The notes: generated by a model not told the origin, from the letters alone. 64,000 nt of DNA from Pseudophaeobacter sp. EL27 (GCF_900313025.1 NZ_OMPQ01000002.1:1-64000); one strand, 5' to 3'; shown: positions 46,000 to 57,081, counted from the first letter of the stretch. Program-made: numbers and translations.

Positions 46000-46644
46000 T
46001 TAGCCGAGCACCTTGGCGATATCATCGCGCACCGCTTCCATCGAACTCAGACCATCAATCGAGGTCAGATCCCCTTTGGCATAGTAATAGCCAAGCAGCG
46101 GAGAGGTCTTTTTGTAATACTCCATCAGACGGGTTTTGAGGCTGTCCTCATTATCGTCCGCACGGCGTTTTACGTCGGTGCTGCCACAGTTGGTGCATTT
46201 GCCGTCAGCGGCCCAGGGTTTGGTCTCATCGTGATAGACTTCACCGCAACCGCCGCAGGTCGAACGACCCGTGATACGGGCAACAAGCGCGGCGTCATCC
46301 ACCGCCATCTCGATCACCGCGTCCAGGGACAGACCCATTTCCGCCAGCAATTCACCCAGGGCATCAGCCTGCCCCAGCGTGCGGGGAAAGCCGTCAAAGA
46401 TGAATCCCCCTTCGGCGCCCTCAGCGATTTTCTCACGGATCAGGCCAATAACGATCTCATCTGTTACCAGCTCACCACGGGCAATCACGTCCGCGACCTT
46501 TTTGCCCATCTCGGAGCCATTGGCCTGCGCTTCGCGCAGCATGTCACCGGTGGAGAGCTGAACCATACCGCGGCTGTCCGTCAGGTGGCGCGCCTGCGTG
46601 CCCTTACCGGCGCCGGGTGGTCCCAGGAGGATAATATTGGTCAT
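46000..46644 (-). CDS. adk: Adenylate kinase (zinc LID type)
   Basis: A 214-residue enzyme: [13 protein letters not shown] (P-loop), [13 protein letters not shown], and a LID with CGGCGEVYH...CTNCGS, four cysteines that should bind zinc. It interconverts AMP, ADP and ATP. Its start overlaps secY by 4 bp. Confidence 0.98.
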   Translation of the reverse strand: MTNIILLGPPGAGKGTQARHLTDSRGMVQLSTGDMLREAQANGSEMGKKVADVIARGELVTDEIVIGLIREKIAEGAEGGFIFDGFPRTLGQADALGELLAEMGLSLDAVIEMAVDDAALVARITGRSTCGGCGEVYHDETKPWAADGKCTNCGSTDVKRRADDNEDSLKTRLMEYYKKTSPLLGYYYAKGDLTSIDGLSSMEAVRDDIAKVLG

Positions 46645-48005
46645 CGGCGAGACGGCCCCCGTTTTGCACGTTTCTTGTTGCGTCCCCGCAGCTGGCTCTT
46701 CTCGATGAGCCCCTCATACTGGTGCGCCAAGAGGTGGCTCTGGGCCTGCTGGATGGTGTCCATTGTCACAGAGACCACAATCAGGACCGAAGTGCCGCCG
46801 AAGTAGACCGGGAAGGCAAACTGGCCGCGCAGCACTTCGGGCAGCAGACAGACCAGCGCCAGATACATCGAACCCAGAACCAGAACCCGGTTCACCACAT
46901 ATTCGATATATTCAGCGGTCTTTTTGCCGGGGCGAATGCCGGGCACAAAGCCGTTCTGGTTCTTCAGGTTATTCGCAACATCCTCGGGCTTAAACGCCAC
47001 GTTGAATGTATAGAAATAGGCAAAGAACACGATCATCGAGACAAAGAACAACAGGTACAGCGGCTGACCGGGGCCAAAGTTGGCCAGCATCCAGGACATC
47101 ACCGGACCGTTGGTTGCACCGGAAGAGAAGGCAGAGATCGTTGTTGGCAGCAGCAAAAGCGAGCTGGCAAAGATCGCCGGGATAACGCCTGCTGGGTTCA
47201 CTTTGACCGGCAGATGCGAGGAGCCACCATCATAGACCTTCATGCCGACCTGACGGCGCGGGTACTGGATGTGGATCTTGCGCAGGGCGCGTTCCATAAA
47301 GACCACAAACATGATCACAGCAATCACCATCAGGATCACACCGATGATCACGGCAGGGCTGATTGCACCGGAGCGACCGGAGGCAAAGAACTGCGCGATA
47401 GAGGCCGGAACTTCGGCAATGATGCCTACAAAGATGATCAGCGAGATACCGTTGCCCAGACCACGCTGGGTGATCTGTTCGCCCAGCCACATCAGGAACA
47501 TGGTACCACCCACCAGGGTGATCATGCAGGCCATGCGGAAATACATGCCCGGATCGGTCGCCAGATCACCGGCCTCAAGCGAGACCGCCAGACCATAGGC
47601 CTGGGCTGTTGCCAGCGCCACGGTGCCGTAACGGGTGTATTGGTTGATTTTCTTCTGCCCCTGAGCACCCTCTTTTTTGAGTTGCTCAAGTGCCGGAACC
47701 ATCGAGGTCAGCAACTGGACAATGATCGAGGCCGAGATATAGGGCATGATCCCGAGGGCAAAGATGCCCATACGGCCAAGGGCGCCACCGGTGAACATCG
47801 ACACCATGCCGCCAATGCCCTGCCCCGCCGCTTCCATAAAGTTGCGAAGGGCGTTGGCGTCGATGCCGGGAACCGGAATAAAGGTGCCGAGGCGATAAAC
47901 GATCAAAAGGCCAAGCGTAAACAAGATGCGATTGCGCAGATCCGTGGCTTTGCCAAGTGCGGACCAGCTGGTGTTCGCTGCCATTTGTTCTGCTGCTGAT
48001 ACCAT
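46641..48005 (-). CDS. secY: Protein translocase subunit SecY
   Basis: A 454-residue protein with ten expected membrane helices, starting near [29 protein letters not shown]. The GGGTALIVVSV-like segment near the end reads [18 protein letters not shown]. It is the main channel of SecYEG. It overlaps adk by 4 bp and lies 110 bp after rplO. Confidence 0.98.
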   Translation of the reverse strand: MVSAAEQMAANTSWSALGKATDLRNRILFTLGLLIVYRLGTFIPVPGIDANALRNFMEAAGQGIGGMVSMFTGGALGRMGIFALGIMPYISASIIVQLLTSMVPALEQLKKEGAQGQKKINQYTRYGTVALATAQAYGLAVSLEAGDLATDPGMYFRMACMITLVGGTMFLMWLGEQITQRGLGNGISLIIFVGIIAEVPASIAQFFASGRSGAISPAVIIGVILMVIAVIMFVVFMERALRKIHIQYPRRQVGMKVYDGGSSHLPVKVNPAGVIPAIFASSLLLLPTTISAFSSGATNGPVMSWMLANFGPGQPLYLLFFVSMIVFFAYFYTFNVAFKPEDVANNLKNQNGFVPGIRPGKKTAEYIEYVVNRVLVLGSMYLALVCLLPEVLRGQFAFPVYFGGTSVLIVVSVTMDTIQQAQSHLLAHQYEGLIEKSQLRGRNKKRAKRGPSRR

Positions 48006-48115
48006 GAAATGGGTCTCTTTTTGCGAAAACGCCGCCCGGAGCCCTTTTCCGGCTCGGACGGCGTATAGGAAAACTGATGACCTATGTAAGCGGCATTTGC
48101 GCCGCTCACAAGGTG

Positions 48116-48586
48116 TTACTCAGCTGCGGCTGCTGTTGCCACGGTCAATGCGCCACCGGCCTTTGCAACTGCTTCAACAGCAGCGGCGGATGCGCCGGTT
48201 ACCGAGATGGTGGCTTTGGCGGTGAATTCACCTTTGGCCAGAACGCGGACACCGTCTTTTTTGCGGCGCAGCAGACCGGAAGCCACCAGAGTGTCTTCGG
48301 TGATCGAGGCTGCGTCCAGCTTGCCAAGGTCGATGAATTTCTGGATCAGGCCCAGGTTCACAACCGCGAAAGCTTTGCGGTTTGGCTTGTTGAAGCCACG
48401 CTTAGGCAGACGCTGGTACAATGGCATCTGACCGCCTTCGTAGCCATTGATCGAAACACCCGAACGGGATTTCTGACCTTTGATACCACGGCCACCCATT
48501 TTACCCTTGCCGGAGCCGGGACCACGGGCAACGCGCATGCGTTTTTTGGAGGCGCCTGGATTGTCGCTGAGTTCGTGAAGTTTCAT
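48116..48586 (-). CDS. rplO: 50S ribosomal protein L15
   Basis: A 156-residue protein with [43 protein letters not shown] at its N-terminus, the Gly-rich L15 start. It is the first gene of rplO-secY-adk and is separated from rpmD by 783 bp rather than the few bases usual elsewhere. Confidence 0.99.
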   Translation of the reverse strand: MKLHELSDNPGASKKRMRVARGPGSGKGKMGGRGIKGQKSRSGVSINGYEGGQMPLYQRLPKRGFNKPNRKAFAVVNLGLIQKFIDLGKLDAASITEDTLVASGLLRRKKDGVRVLAKGEFTAKATISVTGASAAAVEAVAKAGGALTVATAAAAE

Positions 48587-48864
48587 TTCGCTTCTCCTTA
48601 GCCGGATGTGATCCCAGAAGCGTAAACAGGATCAACCACGGCATGTCTTAGATATATGATTCCATGACCCCAAGAGGCCACCGCAGGCATATAGCCCCCC
48701 AGCCCCAATGGATCAAGCCCCAAGCGTATTGACTAACGTCAACTTGACGCTACAGCACCGCGACGCTCCAAACCTGCTGCAAATGGCCCGAAACGCCAAA
48801 CGCCCCTGCACTGCTGCAGAGGCGCTGGAACAAGCCAAAACCGAGGGAGGAGGGCTCAGGCTGG

Positions 48865-49080
48865 TTAGTGACAGTGATTGACGTGTTTGCGCGCTATATC
48901 GGCAATATCGCAGCGCCGTACGCCAATATCCGCCAATTCGCGATTGGTGAGGCGAGACAGCTGCGCATAGGTGCGCTTGTACTCGCGGCTCATTTCCCAG
49001 TTTGCACTGGCTTGCGCCACAAGTGCGCGCAGACGCGCGATGGGGCCAAATTCGGTGGTGGTGTTTTGAACAAATGCCAA
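48865..49080 (-). CDS. DUF1127 small protein
   Basis: A 71-residue basic protein with the DUF1127 end RLTNRELADIGVRRCDIADIARK. Such Arg-rich small proteins occur in many copies in alphaproteobacteria and have been linked to RNA turnover or phosphate and stress responses. It lies alone between rplO and the rpmD terminator on the same strand. Confidence 0.85.
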   Translation of the reverse strand: MAFVQNTTTEFGPIARLRALVAQASANWEMSREYKRTYAQLSRLTNRELADIGVRRCDIADIARKHVNHCH

Positions 49081-49315
49081 TTGGGTATTCCTTATCTCCG
49101 GCCGAGACCCATTTCCCAGCCCTTTAAAACCTGCTTTAGGTGTCCCTGAAATAAAGGAATAAATTCGTTACAAACAACCACCGTAAAGGGACGATCCGCT
49201 ATGCATTCAGCGCATAGGGCGGTATGTTATGCTGGCAAAACATCCTCGTACGCCGCGCGTTTGCTTTGAACAATCAGGGAGACCCTTAGCCCTGAAAGAA
49301 CCCCAAGCACATCGC

Positions 49316-49343
49316 AAAAAACGCCCCCGGTTTCCCGGAGGCG
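49316..49343 (-). terminator. Intrinsic terminator after rpmD
   Basis: Arms CGCCTCCGG and CCGGGGGCG (one T-G pair) with tetraloop GAAA on the minus strand are followed by six T. It ends the large spc block upstream of rplO. Confidence 0.92.
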
Positions 49344-49369
49344 CCTTTAGTTGGTCAGTCGAAAGAGGC

Positions 49370-49558
49370 TTAGTCGCGCTCTTCGATGATCTCCACCATG
49401 TGAGAGACCTTGCGCACCATGCCACGAACCGAAGGGGTGTCTTCGAGTTCACGGGTTTTGTGCATCTTGTTCAGACCCAGACCGATCAGCGTTGCGCGCT
49501 GGTCGGCGGGACGGCGGATCGGGGAACCGATCTGCTTAACAACGATTGTTTTAGCCAT
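49370..49558 (-). CDS. rpmD: 50S ribosomal protein L30
   Basis: A 62-residue protein, [28 protein letters not shown], matching L30. It follows rpsE by 12 bp and is the last gene before the terminator. An alphaproteobacterial C-terminal tail (EIIEERD) is present. Confidence 0.98.
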   Translation of the reverse strand: MAKTIVVKQIGSPIRRPADQRATLIGLGLNKMHKTRELEDTPSVRGMVRKVSHMVEIIEERD

Positions 49559-49570
49559 CTGTCCGTCTCC

Positions 49571-50140
49571 TTACGCTTCTGCTGCTTCAGCAGCAGGTGC
49601 TTCGTCCCGCTTGGGCAGGATGTCGGCAACCTTTTTACCACGACGCTGAGCAACCGAACGGGGGCTCTGCTCTTTGGTCAGGCCGTCGATGGTGGCGCGG
49701 ATCATGTTGTATGGGTTCTGCGAGCCGATCGATTTGGACACAACGTCTTTGACGCCGAGCATTTCGAAAACTGCACGCATAGGACCACCAGCAATAATAC
49801 CGGTACCTTCAGGAGCCGTCCGCATGACAACCTTGCCGGCGCCGTGGCGACCGTTGATGTCGTGATGCAGGGTACGACCCTCTTTCAGAGGTACACGGAC
49901 CATCTGACGCTTGGCCTGTTCAGTGGCCTTGCGGATCGCCTCAGGTACTTCTTTGGCTTTACCTTTGCCAAAGCCAACACGGCCCTTTTGGTCACCAACA
50001 ACAACCAGTGCTGCAAAACCAAAGCGCTTACCGCCTTTTACAGTTTTGGATACACGGTTGATCGCAACCAAACGATCCGCAAATTCAGGTGTCTCATCGC
50101 GGTCGCGACGGTTGCCCCGGCGGTTTTCACGTTCTGCCAT
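49571..50140 (-). CDS. rpsE: 30S ribosomal protein S5
   Basis: A 188-residue protein from ATG 50140 ([20 protein letters not shown]). The S5 domain has [24 protein letters not shown] and the C-terminal part [22 protein letters not shown]. An Ala/Glu-rich tail ends it. A start at 50197 would add 19 residues and is not needed. Confidence 0.98.
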   Translation of the reverse strand: MAERENRRGNRRDRDETPEFADRLVAINRVSKTVKGGKRFGFAALVVVGDQKGRVGFGKGKAKEVPEAIRKATEQAKRQMVRVPLKEGRTLHHDINGRHGAGKVVMRTAPEGTGIIAGGPMRAVFEMLGVKDVVSKSIGSQNPYNMIRATIDGLTKEQSPRSVAQRRGKKVADILPKRDEAPAAEAAEA

Positions 50141-50253
50141 AAAGCATTCCTTTGTGTGTGGCGACTGGCGCCAATTGTTCCAATCCTGGTGAGGCACGCC
50201 CTAAGACGTGCCCCCCGGATCATCGGGGCGGCGCTATCGCCGCCCGCAGGTCT

Positions 50254-50613
50254 TTAGATCTTGAGGCCGCCTTCACGCGCAGCGTCGGCCAGAGCCTTCA
50301 CCTTGCCGTGGAACAGGAAGCCGCCACGATCGAAATACGCCTCAGAGACGCCAGCAGCCTTGGCACGTTCGGCGATAACCGAACCCACTTTGGTTGCTGC
50401 TTCGATGTTGTTCTTGCCTACAAAGCCAAGATCTTTTTCCAGGGTCGATGCGGACGCCAGTGTCTTGCCTGCCAGATCGTCGATCAGCTGAACCGAGAGG
50501 TTCTTGTTCGAACGGTGGACGGAAAGACGCAGACGGCCAGCGTTGACCTTGCGAAGTTTGTTCCGGACGCGCAGGCGACGCTTCAGAAACAGGGTACGTT
50601 TGCTGTTTGCCAT
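50254..50613 (-). CDS. rplR: 50S ribosomal protein L18
   Basis: A 119-residue protein with [18 protein letters not shown] and [28 protein letters not shown], the L18 signature that binds 5S rRNA. It follows rplF by 11 bp. Confidence 0.98.
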   Translation of the reverse strand: MANSKRTLFLKRRLRVRNKLRKVNAGRLRLSVHRSNKNLSVQLIDDLAGKTLASASTLEKDLGFVGKNNIEAATKVGSVIAERAKAAGVSEAYFDRGGFLFHGKVKALADAAREGGLKI

Positions 50614-50624
50614 TGTGCTGGTCC

Positions 50625-51158
50625 TTACTTCTTCTTGCCTTCTTTGCGGAAGACGAACTCACCTTTGTAGCGGATGCCTTTGCCCTTGTAGGGCTCGGGA
50701 CGGCGCCAATCACGGATCTTCGCCGCGACTTCGCCCACCTGCTGCTGGTCGTTCCCTTCCACAACGATTTCTGTCTGCTTCGGCGCGGTAACGGTGATAC
50801 CTTCCGGAGCGACAAACTCGACATCGTGGCTGTAACCGAGGTTCAGCTTCAGGGTATTCCCCTGCATCTGAGCCCGGTAACCCACACCCTGGATCTCCAG
50901 CTCTTTCTTAAAGCCGGTGGTCACGCCGGTTACCAAGTTGGCAACCATGGTGCGGGACATGCCCCACTGCTGACGGGCGCGCTTGGACATGCCGCGAGGC
51001 GTGATCGAAACAGCGTTGTCTTCAACAGTGATTGTGACATCGTCGGTTGCAGTGAAGCTGCGGGTCCCTTTGGGACCTTTGACTTCGATGCTCTGGCCGG
51101 ACACAGCAGCGGTAACACCGCTGGGCAGTTCGACCGATTTTTTACCAATACGGGACAT
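50625..51158 (-). CDS. rplF: 50S ribosomal protein L6
   Basis: A 177-residue protein starting [16 protein letters not shown] and carrying [16 protein letters not shown] at its C-terminus, both diagnostic of L6. It follows rpsH by 13 bp. Confidence 0.99.
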   Translation of the reverse strand: MSRIGKKSVELPSGVTAAVSGQSIEVKGPKGTRSFTATDDVTITVEDNAVSITPRGMSKRARQQWGMSRTMVANLVTGVTTGFKKELEIQGVGYRAQMQGNTLKLNLGYSHDVEFVAPEGITVTAPKQTEIVVEGNDQQQVGEVAAKIRDWRRPEPYKGKGIRYKGEFVFRKEGKKK

Positions 51159-51171
51159 CGATTAGGCCTCC

Positions 51172-51564
51172 TTAGAAGACGGTGCAGAGCACTTCGCCGC
51201 CAACATTGGCTGCGCGTGCGTTTGCGTCCGACATCACACCCTTGGGGGTGGAGACAATCGACACACCCAGGCCCTGACGGACCGACGGGATGTCATTGAC
51301 GCCCATGTAAACGCGACGGCCAGGTTTGGAAACCCGCTTCACTTCGCGAATGACAGGATCGCCATCGTAGTACTTGAGGCTGATTTCCAGCGCCGGATGG
51401 CCGCGTTCATCAGTGGATTTCTCGTAGCCGCGGATGTAACCCTCGTCTGCCAGCACGTCCAGAACCCAAGCCCGCAGCTTTGACGCCGGGGAGCTTACGG
51501 TGGATTTGCCACGCATTTGCGAGTTACGGATACGGGTGAGCATATCGCCGATAGGATCGTTCAT
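51172..51564 (-). CDS. rpsH: 30S ribosomal protein S8
   Basis: A 130-residue protein starting [16 protein letters not shown] with the C-terminal [30 protein letters not shown] of S8. S8 binds 16S rRNA and, in enterobacteria, represses spc translation; no such site was sought here. Confidence 0.99.
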   Translation of the reverse strand: MNDPIGDMLTRIRNSQMRGKSTVSSPASKLRAWVLDVLADEGYIRGYEKSTDERGHPALEISLKYYDGDPVIREVKRVSKPGRRVYMGVNDIPSVRQGLGVSIVSTPKGVMSDANARAANVGGEVLCTVF

Positions 51565-51577
51565 ATCTGTCTCTCCC

Positions 51578-51883
51578 TTACCAGCTCGATTTCACCATAC
51601 CGGGGATCTGGCCATTCGAGCCCAGTTCCCGCAGCGCGATCCGGCTGACCTTCAGCTTACGGTAGTAAGCGTGAGGACGACCAGTCAGCTGGCAACGATT
51701 GTGAAGACGAGTTGCCGAAGAATTCCGCGGCAGTTTGGCCAATGTCAGGCGCGCTTTGAAACGCTCTTCCATCGACTTGGATTCGTCATTCGCGATTTCT
51801 TTCAGCTCGGCGCGTTTTGCGGCATATTTTGCCACCAGACGCTCGCGCTTTTTCTCGCGTTCGATCATGCTTTTCTTAGCCAT
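51578..51883 (-). CDS. rpsN: 30S ribosomal protein S14
   Basis: A 101-residue protein without zinc-binding cysteines (the long C-minus form), ending [21 protein letters not shown]. It contains [22 protein letters not shown], the S14 motif. Confidence 0.98.
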   Translation of the reverse strand: MAKKSMIEREKKRERLVAKYAAKRAELKEIANDESKSMEERFKARLTLAKLPRNSSATRLHNRCQLTGRPHAYYRKLKVSRIALRELGSNGQIPGMVKSSW

Positions 51884-51905
51884 GTCTCTACTATCCTTCC
51901 CGCGC

Positions 51906-52469
51906 TCAGCTATTGAAGGGCATGTTGAAAGCTTTCAACAGTGCCTTCGCTTCGGCGTCGGTTTTCGCGGTTGTGGCAATCACGATATCCATGCCCCAGT
52001 TTTCGTCGATTTTATCAAAATCGATTTCTGGGAACACGAGATGCTCTTTCAGACCCATGGCATAGTTGCCACGGCCATCAAAAGAAGTGCCCGATACGCC
52101 GCGGAAGTCACGGATACGGGGCATCGCGATGGTGATCAGACGGTCGAGAAATTCGAACATCCGGTCGCCGCGCAGAGTCACCTTTGCGCCCATTGGCATG
52201 CCTTCGCGAACGCGGAAGCCAGCAATGGAGTTCTTTGCAATGGTGGTCAGAGCTTTCTGGCCAGCGATTGTCGACAGATCAGCCTGAGCGGATTTGGCTT
52301 TTTTGCTGTCACGAACAGCAGCCCGGCCGCAGCCAATGTTCAGAACGATTTTTTCCAGCTTTGGCAGCTGCATGTCGTTCTTGTAGCCAAACTCTTCTTT
52401 CAGGGTACCACAGATGGTGTCCTTGTAGAGAGTCTTCAGACGTGGAGTGTAGGTTGCGTTATCAAGCAT
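51906..52469 (-). CDS. rplE: 50S ribosomal protein L5
   Basis: A 187-residue protein with [25 protein letters not shown] and [28 protein letters not shown], characteristic of L5 (5S rRNA binding). It overlaps rplX by 1 bp. Confidence 0.99.
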   Translation of the reverse strand: MLDNATYTPRLKTLYKDTICGTLKEEFGYKNDMQLPKLEKIVLNIGCGRAAVRDSKKAKSAQADLSTIAGQKALTTIAKNSIAGFRVREGMPMGAKVTLRGDRMFEFLDRLITIAMPRIRDFRGVSGTSFDGRGNYAMGLKEHLVFPEIDFDKIDENWGMDIVIATTAKTDAEAKALLKAFNMPFNS

Positions 52470-52774
52470 CAGACAGTCTCCCCAGTCGTTTTGGCGAAGC
52501 GCACTTTCTTGCCGTCTTCCTCACGGAAGCCAACACGGGTTGCTTTGCCATTGGAGTCGAGCAGAGCCAGGTTCGACAGATCGACTGGCAGTGCTTTGGG
52601 CAGACGGCCGCCCTGTTCGTTCTGCGACTGACGGGTGTGGCGGATTGCCATGTTCAGCCCATCAACGATGGCTTTGCCAGCTTTGGGGTCAACGGAGGCA
52701 ATGGTGCCTTCTTTGCCCTTGTCCTTGCCGGACAGCATGACAACCTTGTCGCCTTTGCGGAGTTTAGCAGCCAT
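52469..52774 (-). CDS. rplX: 50S ribosomal protein L24
   Basis: A 101-residue protein with the KOW motif [22 protein letters not shown]. It helps initiate 50S assembly. It sits 2 bp after rplN. Confidence 0.98.
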   Translation of the reverse strand: MAAKLRKGDKVVMLSGKDKGKEGTIASVDPKAGKAIVDGLNMAIRHTRQSQNEQGGRLPKALPVDLSNLALLDSNGKATRVGFREEDGKKVRFAKTTGETV

Positions 52775-52776
52775 TG

Positions 52777-53145
52777 TTACAGCACCTCCGGAGCAAGCGA
52801 GATGATTTTCATGAAGTTCTTGGCGCGCAGCTCACGAACAACTGGTCCAAAGATACGTGTACCTACGGGCTCGTTGTTGGTGTTCAGGATGACGGCGGCG
52901 TTACGATCAAAACGGATCGCGGTACCATCGGCACGACGGACTTCTTTGGCGGTGCGAACGACGACGGCCTTACGGACATCACCTTTCTTAACGCGACCGC
53001 GGGGGATGGCTTCCTTAACCGAGACAACAATGATGTCGCCTACGGATGCGTATTTACGCTTGGAACCACCCAGAACCTTGATGCACTGAACTCGGCGAGC
53101 GCCGGAGTTGTCAGCAACATCCAGGTTTGTTTGCATCTGGATCAT
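52777..53145 (-). CDS. rplN: 50S ribosomal protein L14
   Basis: A 122-residue protein starting [24 protein letters not shown] with [22 protein letters not shown], the L14 signature. It follows rpsQ by 97 bp. Confidence 0.99.
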   Translation of the reverse strand: MIQMQTNLDVADNSGARRVQCIKVLGGSKRKYASVGDIIVVSVKEAIPRGRVKKGDVRKAVVVRTAKEVRRADGTAIRFDRNAAVILNTNNEPVGTRIFGPVVRELRAKNFMKIISLAPEVL

Positions 53146-53242
53146 GTGGTTTCTCCCGACCTATGGGGCAGCGATGCGTGCTGTAGTCCCCCAGGGTTTC
53201 GACAAACTGGTCAGCTTGCCGCTTATGGGACCTTACGGTCTC

Positions 53243-53473
53243 TTAAGCGGTCAGAACTTCCCAGCGTTTCGTTTTCGATTTCGGCGCGCATTCGATGATG
53301 CGGACTTGGTCGCCGACCTTGAAAGCGTTCTGTTCATCGTGCGCCCGATATTTCTTGGACTTACGAATGGTCTTTTTCAGAACAGGGTGCGTGAAGCGGC
53401 GTTCAACCGAAACTGTTACGGTCTGGGCGTTGGCGTCGCTGGTCACGGTGCCTGTGAGAATACGTTTGGGCAT
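53243..53473 (-). CDS. rpsQ: 30S ribosomal protein S17
   Basis: A 76-residue OB-fold protein with [21 protein letters not shown] and [16 protein letters not shown], typical of S17. It follows rpmC by 12 bp. Confidence 0.98.
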   Translation of the reverse strand: MPKRILTGTVTSDANAQTVTVSVERRFTHPVLKKTIRKSKKYRAHDEQNAFKVGDQVRIIECAPKSKTKRWEVLTA

Positions 53474-53485
53474 CTGTCAGGCTCC

Positions 53486-53689
53486 TTATTCTGCAGCTGC
53501 GGCTGCAGCTTTTTCGTTCAGGATGGTTTTCACACGGGCAGCATTGCGGCGTGCCGCTTTGATGCCTGCAGTGTTTTCCAGCTGACCGGTAGCTTGTTGA
53601 AAACGGAGATTGAAGCTCTCTTTTTTCATGTTGGCAAGCACATCGCGGAGTTCATCCACGGTCTTGTCACGCAGATCATTGGCGTTCAT
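53486..53689 (-). CDS. rpmC: 50S ribosomal protein L29
   Basis: A 67-residue helical protein ([32 protein letters not shown]) typical of L29. It is first in its block; its promoter must lie to the right, in 53690-53923, because a terminator and a 4.4-kb island separate it from rplP. Confidence 0.97.
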   Translation of the reverse strand: MNANDLRDKTVDELRDVLANMKKESFNLRFQQATGQLENTAGIKAARRNAARVKTILNEKAAAAAAE

Positions 53690-53923
53690 CGCCTTTGTTC
53701 CTTGTCCAAAGCACCAGAAGGCCCCGTGAGGGTCACCTTGTTATCTGGTGGGTTATGTAAAACCCGCACTTGAAAAGTGCAGAAAAGAATCACAGGGGAC
53801 AAATCCAAGGCGGATTTAGCCCAAGCGATGTGCTCCTATAGGGGAGATAGGGGGTGGGGGCAAGGGAAAGGTTTGGCGGGCCCGCAACTTGCCGCTCGCC
53901 GCACCTTCAAACTCCGAAAACGG

Positions 53924-54271
53924 TTAGTCGCAGTCATACCAAACAGTAACGGAAGCGACCTGCACTCCATTAGCCAGAGTAGACGTACTCGCCTCAGGCG
54001 CCCGCTGTATCTTTGTTTCAGGGTGGTTGATACGCGCACAATACCCGGCAACACGCCGATCAACAGTAGACTGGCGAACCTGCCCAGGAAAATAAATAAC
54101 TTCCAGACTTGACGACACTGGAAAAGTCAAATGCAGGCCCTTTCTGTCCGAAGGGTTTGGGAACACCTTAGCCATCAGAATCTGGCGGCGATCGTGGGCT
54201 GCTTGTGGATCGGGATTGCAGGCGGAAACAAGCGCAAGAGCCGCAGCGAGCGCGATTAGCTTATACTTCAT
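53924..54271 (-). CDS. Predicted lipoprotein of unknown function
   Basis: A 115-residue protein with signal peptide and lipobox ALALVSACNPD. The mature part is basic, with two other Cys (GYCARI and WYDCD) likely to pair. No family recognised. It is in the leftward direction of the ribosomal genes but clearly an accessory gene. Confidence 0.65.
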   Translation of the reverse strand: MKYKLIALAAALALVSACNPDPQAAHDRRQILMAKVFPNPSDRKGLHLTFPVSSSLEVIYFPGQVRQSTVDRRVAGYCARINHPETKIQRAPEASTSTLANGVQVASVTVWYDCD

Positions 54272-54443
54272 CGTAGAATTCCATTTTCGTTTTCAAACAA
54301 AGTACTTACTTACTGGAGTTCCTAGCCACGCAACCCCTAATTGACAACCTTTTACGGGCGCTCGCCCTTTCAACCCTTCAATCAAACCAAAACAACCAAG
54401 CAGCGCAAAGGACTGGAACGAAACAGAACGTATAGTTGATTGA

Positions 54444-54794
54444 TCACTCCTCTTTACGCGCCCTCTCAGCACGGCGCCCCTGCCTTTTGTTGCTGTAAAA
54501 ATTCAGTCCCGCCAAAACGCAAGCGACCACAAACACGCCTGTAAATATCGGCTCTGAAATGCTTCGGTTCAGGCCCAACTCAAGCTCCAGAACAGCCAAA
54601 ATCGCAAAGACAGGGAGGCACACGACGAGTGCGCTCAATTGAACAATTAGACTCCACTTAAGGAGCCACACCACAAGTCTGAAGTAGTTCGTGATAGCGT
54701 AAGAAAGGAGCACCAAGACCCCGAGGCACCCCAAGAGAAGGGGCACGAGAAGAAGATGTTCCATACCCGGCAGCTCCTCTAGGTGAAGGGGCAT
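54444..54794 (-). CDS. Small membrane protein of unknown function
   Basis: A 116-residue protein with three hydrophobic helices (about 15-32, 43-66 and 84-98) and a basic C-terminus. ATG 54764 is an alternative start. No family recognised. Base composition is lower in G and C than the ribosomal genes. Confidence 0.5.
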   Translation of the reverse strand: MPLHLEELPGMEHLLLVPLLLGCLGVLVLLSYAITNYFRLVVWLLKWSLIVQLSALVVCLPVFAILAVLELELGLNRSISEPIFTGVFVVACVLAGLNFYSNKRQGRRAERARKEE

Positions 54795-54820
54795 TCACAA
54801 TCAGACCAGACGCTGACAAC

Positions 54821-55441
54821 CTACTCCCAGCGATAATTGAAACTGACGGAAATACGCTCATCCTCGGCCATGTTCATCGGCACTTCGTGGCGCAGCCAGC
54901 TCTCCCAGAGCAGAACATCCCCCACAGCAGGCTTCATGTAGATAAAGGGCTGCAGCTCGCGGCGCGCGCCCTTAGTACGGGTGGGGGCGGCCATCATCCG
55001 GCCAGAACGCGGATCTTCCAGTTTCAGCGCCGAGGCGCCTTCGGGCATCGCCACATAGGTGGTGCCAGAGATGACTGAGTGGGGATGCAGATGCGAAGAA
55101 TGCATGCCGCCTTCGGGCAGGATATTGATCCAGAGGTCTTCCAGAACCAGCTTGCGGCCATCGAGATCAAACTCCAGATCCTTGGCAAAATTGGCCACAT
55201 GTTCGTCCAGCGATTTCACCAGATCGGCAAAGACCGGAAAGCGCCAGGGCAGATCCGTCAGGGAGGCATAGGAGGTATAGCCAGGATAGCCGTTCTCCTC
55301 GCACCAATCCTGTCCGGCTTCGTCATCTTCGGCGATGACAATGCAAGAGGTTTCCATTTCCTGCGCATCAATAACCGGTCCGCATTCGGACAGGGCAGCG
55401 CGGTACAAGCGGGTCACAAAGAGGGATTCTATCTGGGCCAT
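54821..55441 (-). CDS. 2-oxoglutarate/Fe(II)-dependent oxygenase-like protein (TIGR02466 type)
   Basis: A 206-residue protein from ATG 55441 (MAQIESLFVTRLYRAAL). The double-stranded beta-helix core has H-S-H-L-H-P-H-S and WLRHEVPMN, where His and Asp ligands and an Arg for 2-oxoglutarate would lie. It matches the TIGR02466 family in my memory. Substrate unknown. Confidence 0.8.
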   Translation of the reverse strand: MAQIESLFVTRLYRAALSECGPVIDAQEMETSCIVIAEDDEAGQDWCEENGYPGYTSYASLTDLPWRFPVFADLVKSLDEHVANFAKDLEFDLDGRKLVLEDLWINILPEGGMHSSHLHPHSVISGTTYVAMPEGASALKLEDPRSGRMMAAPTRTKGARRELQPFIYMKPAVGDVLLWESWLRHEVPMNMAEDERISVSFNYRWE

Positions 55442-55550
55442 GACAGGCGGTTTAGCCCAAGCCCAACAAAAGCGCGAGAGGCTTGATTGTCGCCATTCCC
55501 TCTTTGCCCCCATCACTCTAGGGTCGGGTTAGAAAACCGGGAGCAGATCA

Positions 55551-56018
55551 ATGAAATGGATTTTCCGACTGGCAACCCATGGCCTGGCCTTAGCGATTGG
55601 TGTCGGCTTAGGCATCTACATCCTGCCGATCCTGACCGCACCCGAAGGCCCCTCTCCGGCCAGCCTGCAAAACGCCGCCAGCGAGGCGCAGTTCACAGGC
55701 GCATTCTCACGCGAACTAAAAGGCAGTGATTTCCTGCATTGGGGCGAGGGCAGTATCAGCCTGTCATCCGACCGGATCACCCATATTGGCGAATTAGCCC
55801 CGGGCCCCGACTACAAACTGTATCTCACCCCCAAATTCATCGAGGACGAAGCACAGTTTCTTGCAGTCAAATCCGAAGCCCTTCGTGTCGGCGACGTCCA
55901 GATGTTCAATGGGTTTATTCTGGACGTCCCCAAAGACGTTGATATCACGCGCTACACCAGCGTCGTCATCTGGTGCGAAGCCTTTGGTGAATTCATCACC
56001 GCCGCGCAGTACCGCTAA
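55551..56018 (+). CDS. DM13-domain membrane-anchored protein
   Basis: A 155-residue protein with an N-terminal membrane helix (LALAIGVGLGIYILPIL) and a periplasmic DM13 domain (FTGAFSRELKGSDFLHWGEG, YKLYLTP, VVIWCEAFGEFI). DM13 domains are proposed to support redox reactions through the conserved Cys. Its stop overlaps the convergent lipoprotein gene by 4 bp. Confidence 0.82.
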   Translation: MKWIFRLATHGLALAIGVGLGIYILPILTAPEGPSPASLQNAASEAQFTGAFSRELKGSDFLHWGEGSISLSSDRITHIGELAPGPDYKLYLTPKFIEDEAQFLAVKSEALRVGDVQMFNGFILDVPKDVDITRYTSVVIWCEAFGEFITAAQYR

Positions 56019-56350
56019 CCCCCAACCACAGAGATAGCACAGCCCGAGTGGGCATTGGGCTGACCGATGTGATGTGGGTTTTGCACCAGATACCAGACCA
56101 CCCTGCCCACAGCATCGTGGGTACGCGAATAGGAACAACCATTGGCAGCAGTCCAATGGGCAGCATTGCCACTGACCGAGACATTCTGTTGTGGCAGTTG
56201 CCCATCGACCCGTTGGCGCTGAACCACCGGATTTTTGTAGTTCGTCGCCGGTCCATACATCGACGATAAATCATTGCCGTCATAGACGGCCTCACCACAG
56301 GCGGTCACTGTCAACAGGGACAGGACAGTTACAGGCAGCAGTACCCTCAT
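56015..56350 (-). CDS. Predicted lipoprotein of unknown function
   Basis: A 111-residue protein from ATG 56350, or 56365. Lipobox LLTVTACGEA. The mature part has Cys in NGCSYS and SGCAISVVGG. No family recognised. It converges on the DM13 gene. Confidence 0.65.
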   Translation of the reverse strand: MRVLLPVTVLSLLTVTACGEAVYDGNDLSSMYGPATNYKNPVVQRQRVDGQLPQQNVSVSGNAAHWTAANGCSYSRTHDAVGRVVWYLVQNPHHIGQPNAHSGCAISVVGG

Positions 56351-56485
56351 CACTCTTTTCTCCATAGAAACAAAAATTGTTGCCAATCTGGAGACAATGC
56401 GTGCAGATCCAGTAAACAATCTGTGGTTTAGTAAAATTGTAACCAATTATCCACCAAACAAAGCAGTTCCAACTGGGAGGTTTAT

Positions 56486-56950
56486 TCAGGGAGCCTGGAC
56501 GAAGATAACCCCATTCCCACTCGGATGATCAAAGATCACAATGACGACCTCCCTGTTGTCGGATCGGAAGTAGAAGCCCTCTCGATCGCCGAACAAAATT
56601 TCCTGGGCATCGCTTTCGATTTTTAGAAAGCACTTTTTCCCGTCAAGAATTGTCGCGCCGACCCCCGGCCCCAAGTGGTCTTCGTCGCGTCGAGCAAATT
56701 CAGCAAGTGATGGAGCACGGGACCAGCTACCATTAACGGTTCCCTTCAGAAGTTCTTGTGTCATGATTTCCTCACTGCCTTCAGGCAATGAAAACAGCCC
56801 TACAGCAGGGCCCATGAACTTGATGCAGGTTTCACTAAGTGTCGGGACAAGCCCGTCAGGTAGGTAGGATTTGAGAACAAATTTGAGATGGCTTTCTGAG
56901 GAACAACTGGCGAGCAGCACGACGCATGAGAAAATGACCGCGCGCATCAT
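56486..56950 (-). CDS. Predicted lipoprotein of unknown function
   Basis: A 154-residue protein with signal and lipobox VVLLASCSS. The mature part has Cys in ETCIKF and KKCFLK. ATG 56950 or 56947 may be used. No family recognised. Sequence is poorer in G and C than neighbours. Confidence 0.6.
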   Translation of the reverse strand: MMRAVIFSCVVLLASCSSESHLKFVLKSYLPDGLVPTLSETCIKFMGPAVGLFSLPEGSEEIMTQELLKGTVNGSWSRAPSLAEFARRDEDHLGPGVGATILDGKKCFLKIESDAQEILFGDREGFYFRSDNREVVIVIFDHPSGNGVIFVQAP

Positions 56951-57081
56951 AAAAAGCCCTCATAAAATACAACCATGCTATTAACGCGAGCGAACAGCGC
57001 AAAACAAGATGTCGTTAAAGCATAGAGAGGCTGCGGCGGCATCCTAAGGCCAGCTCAACCCCACTCTGGTGTTCTTCGAAC

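Noticed and set aside
46722-47999. 425-codon plus-strand frame opposite secY
   Set aside because: Antisense shadow of secY, rich in His and Asp with no recognisable domain.
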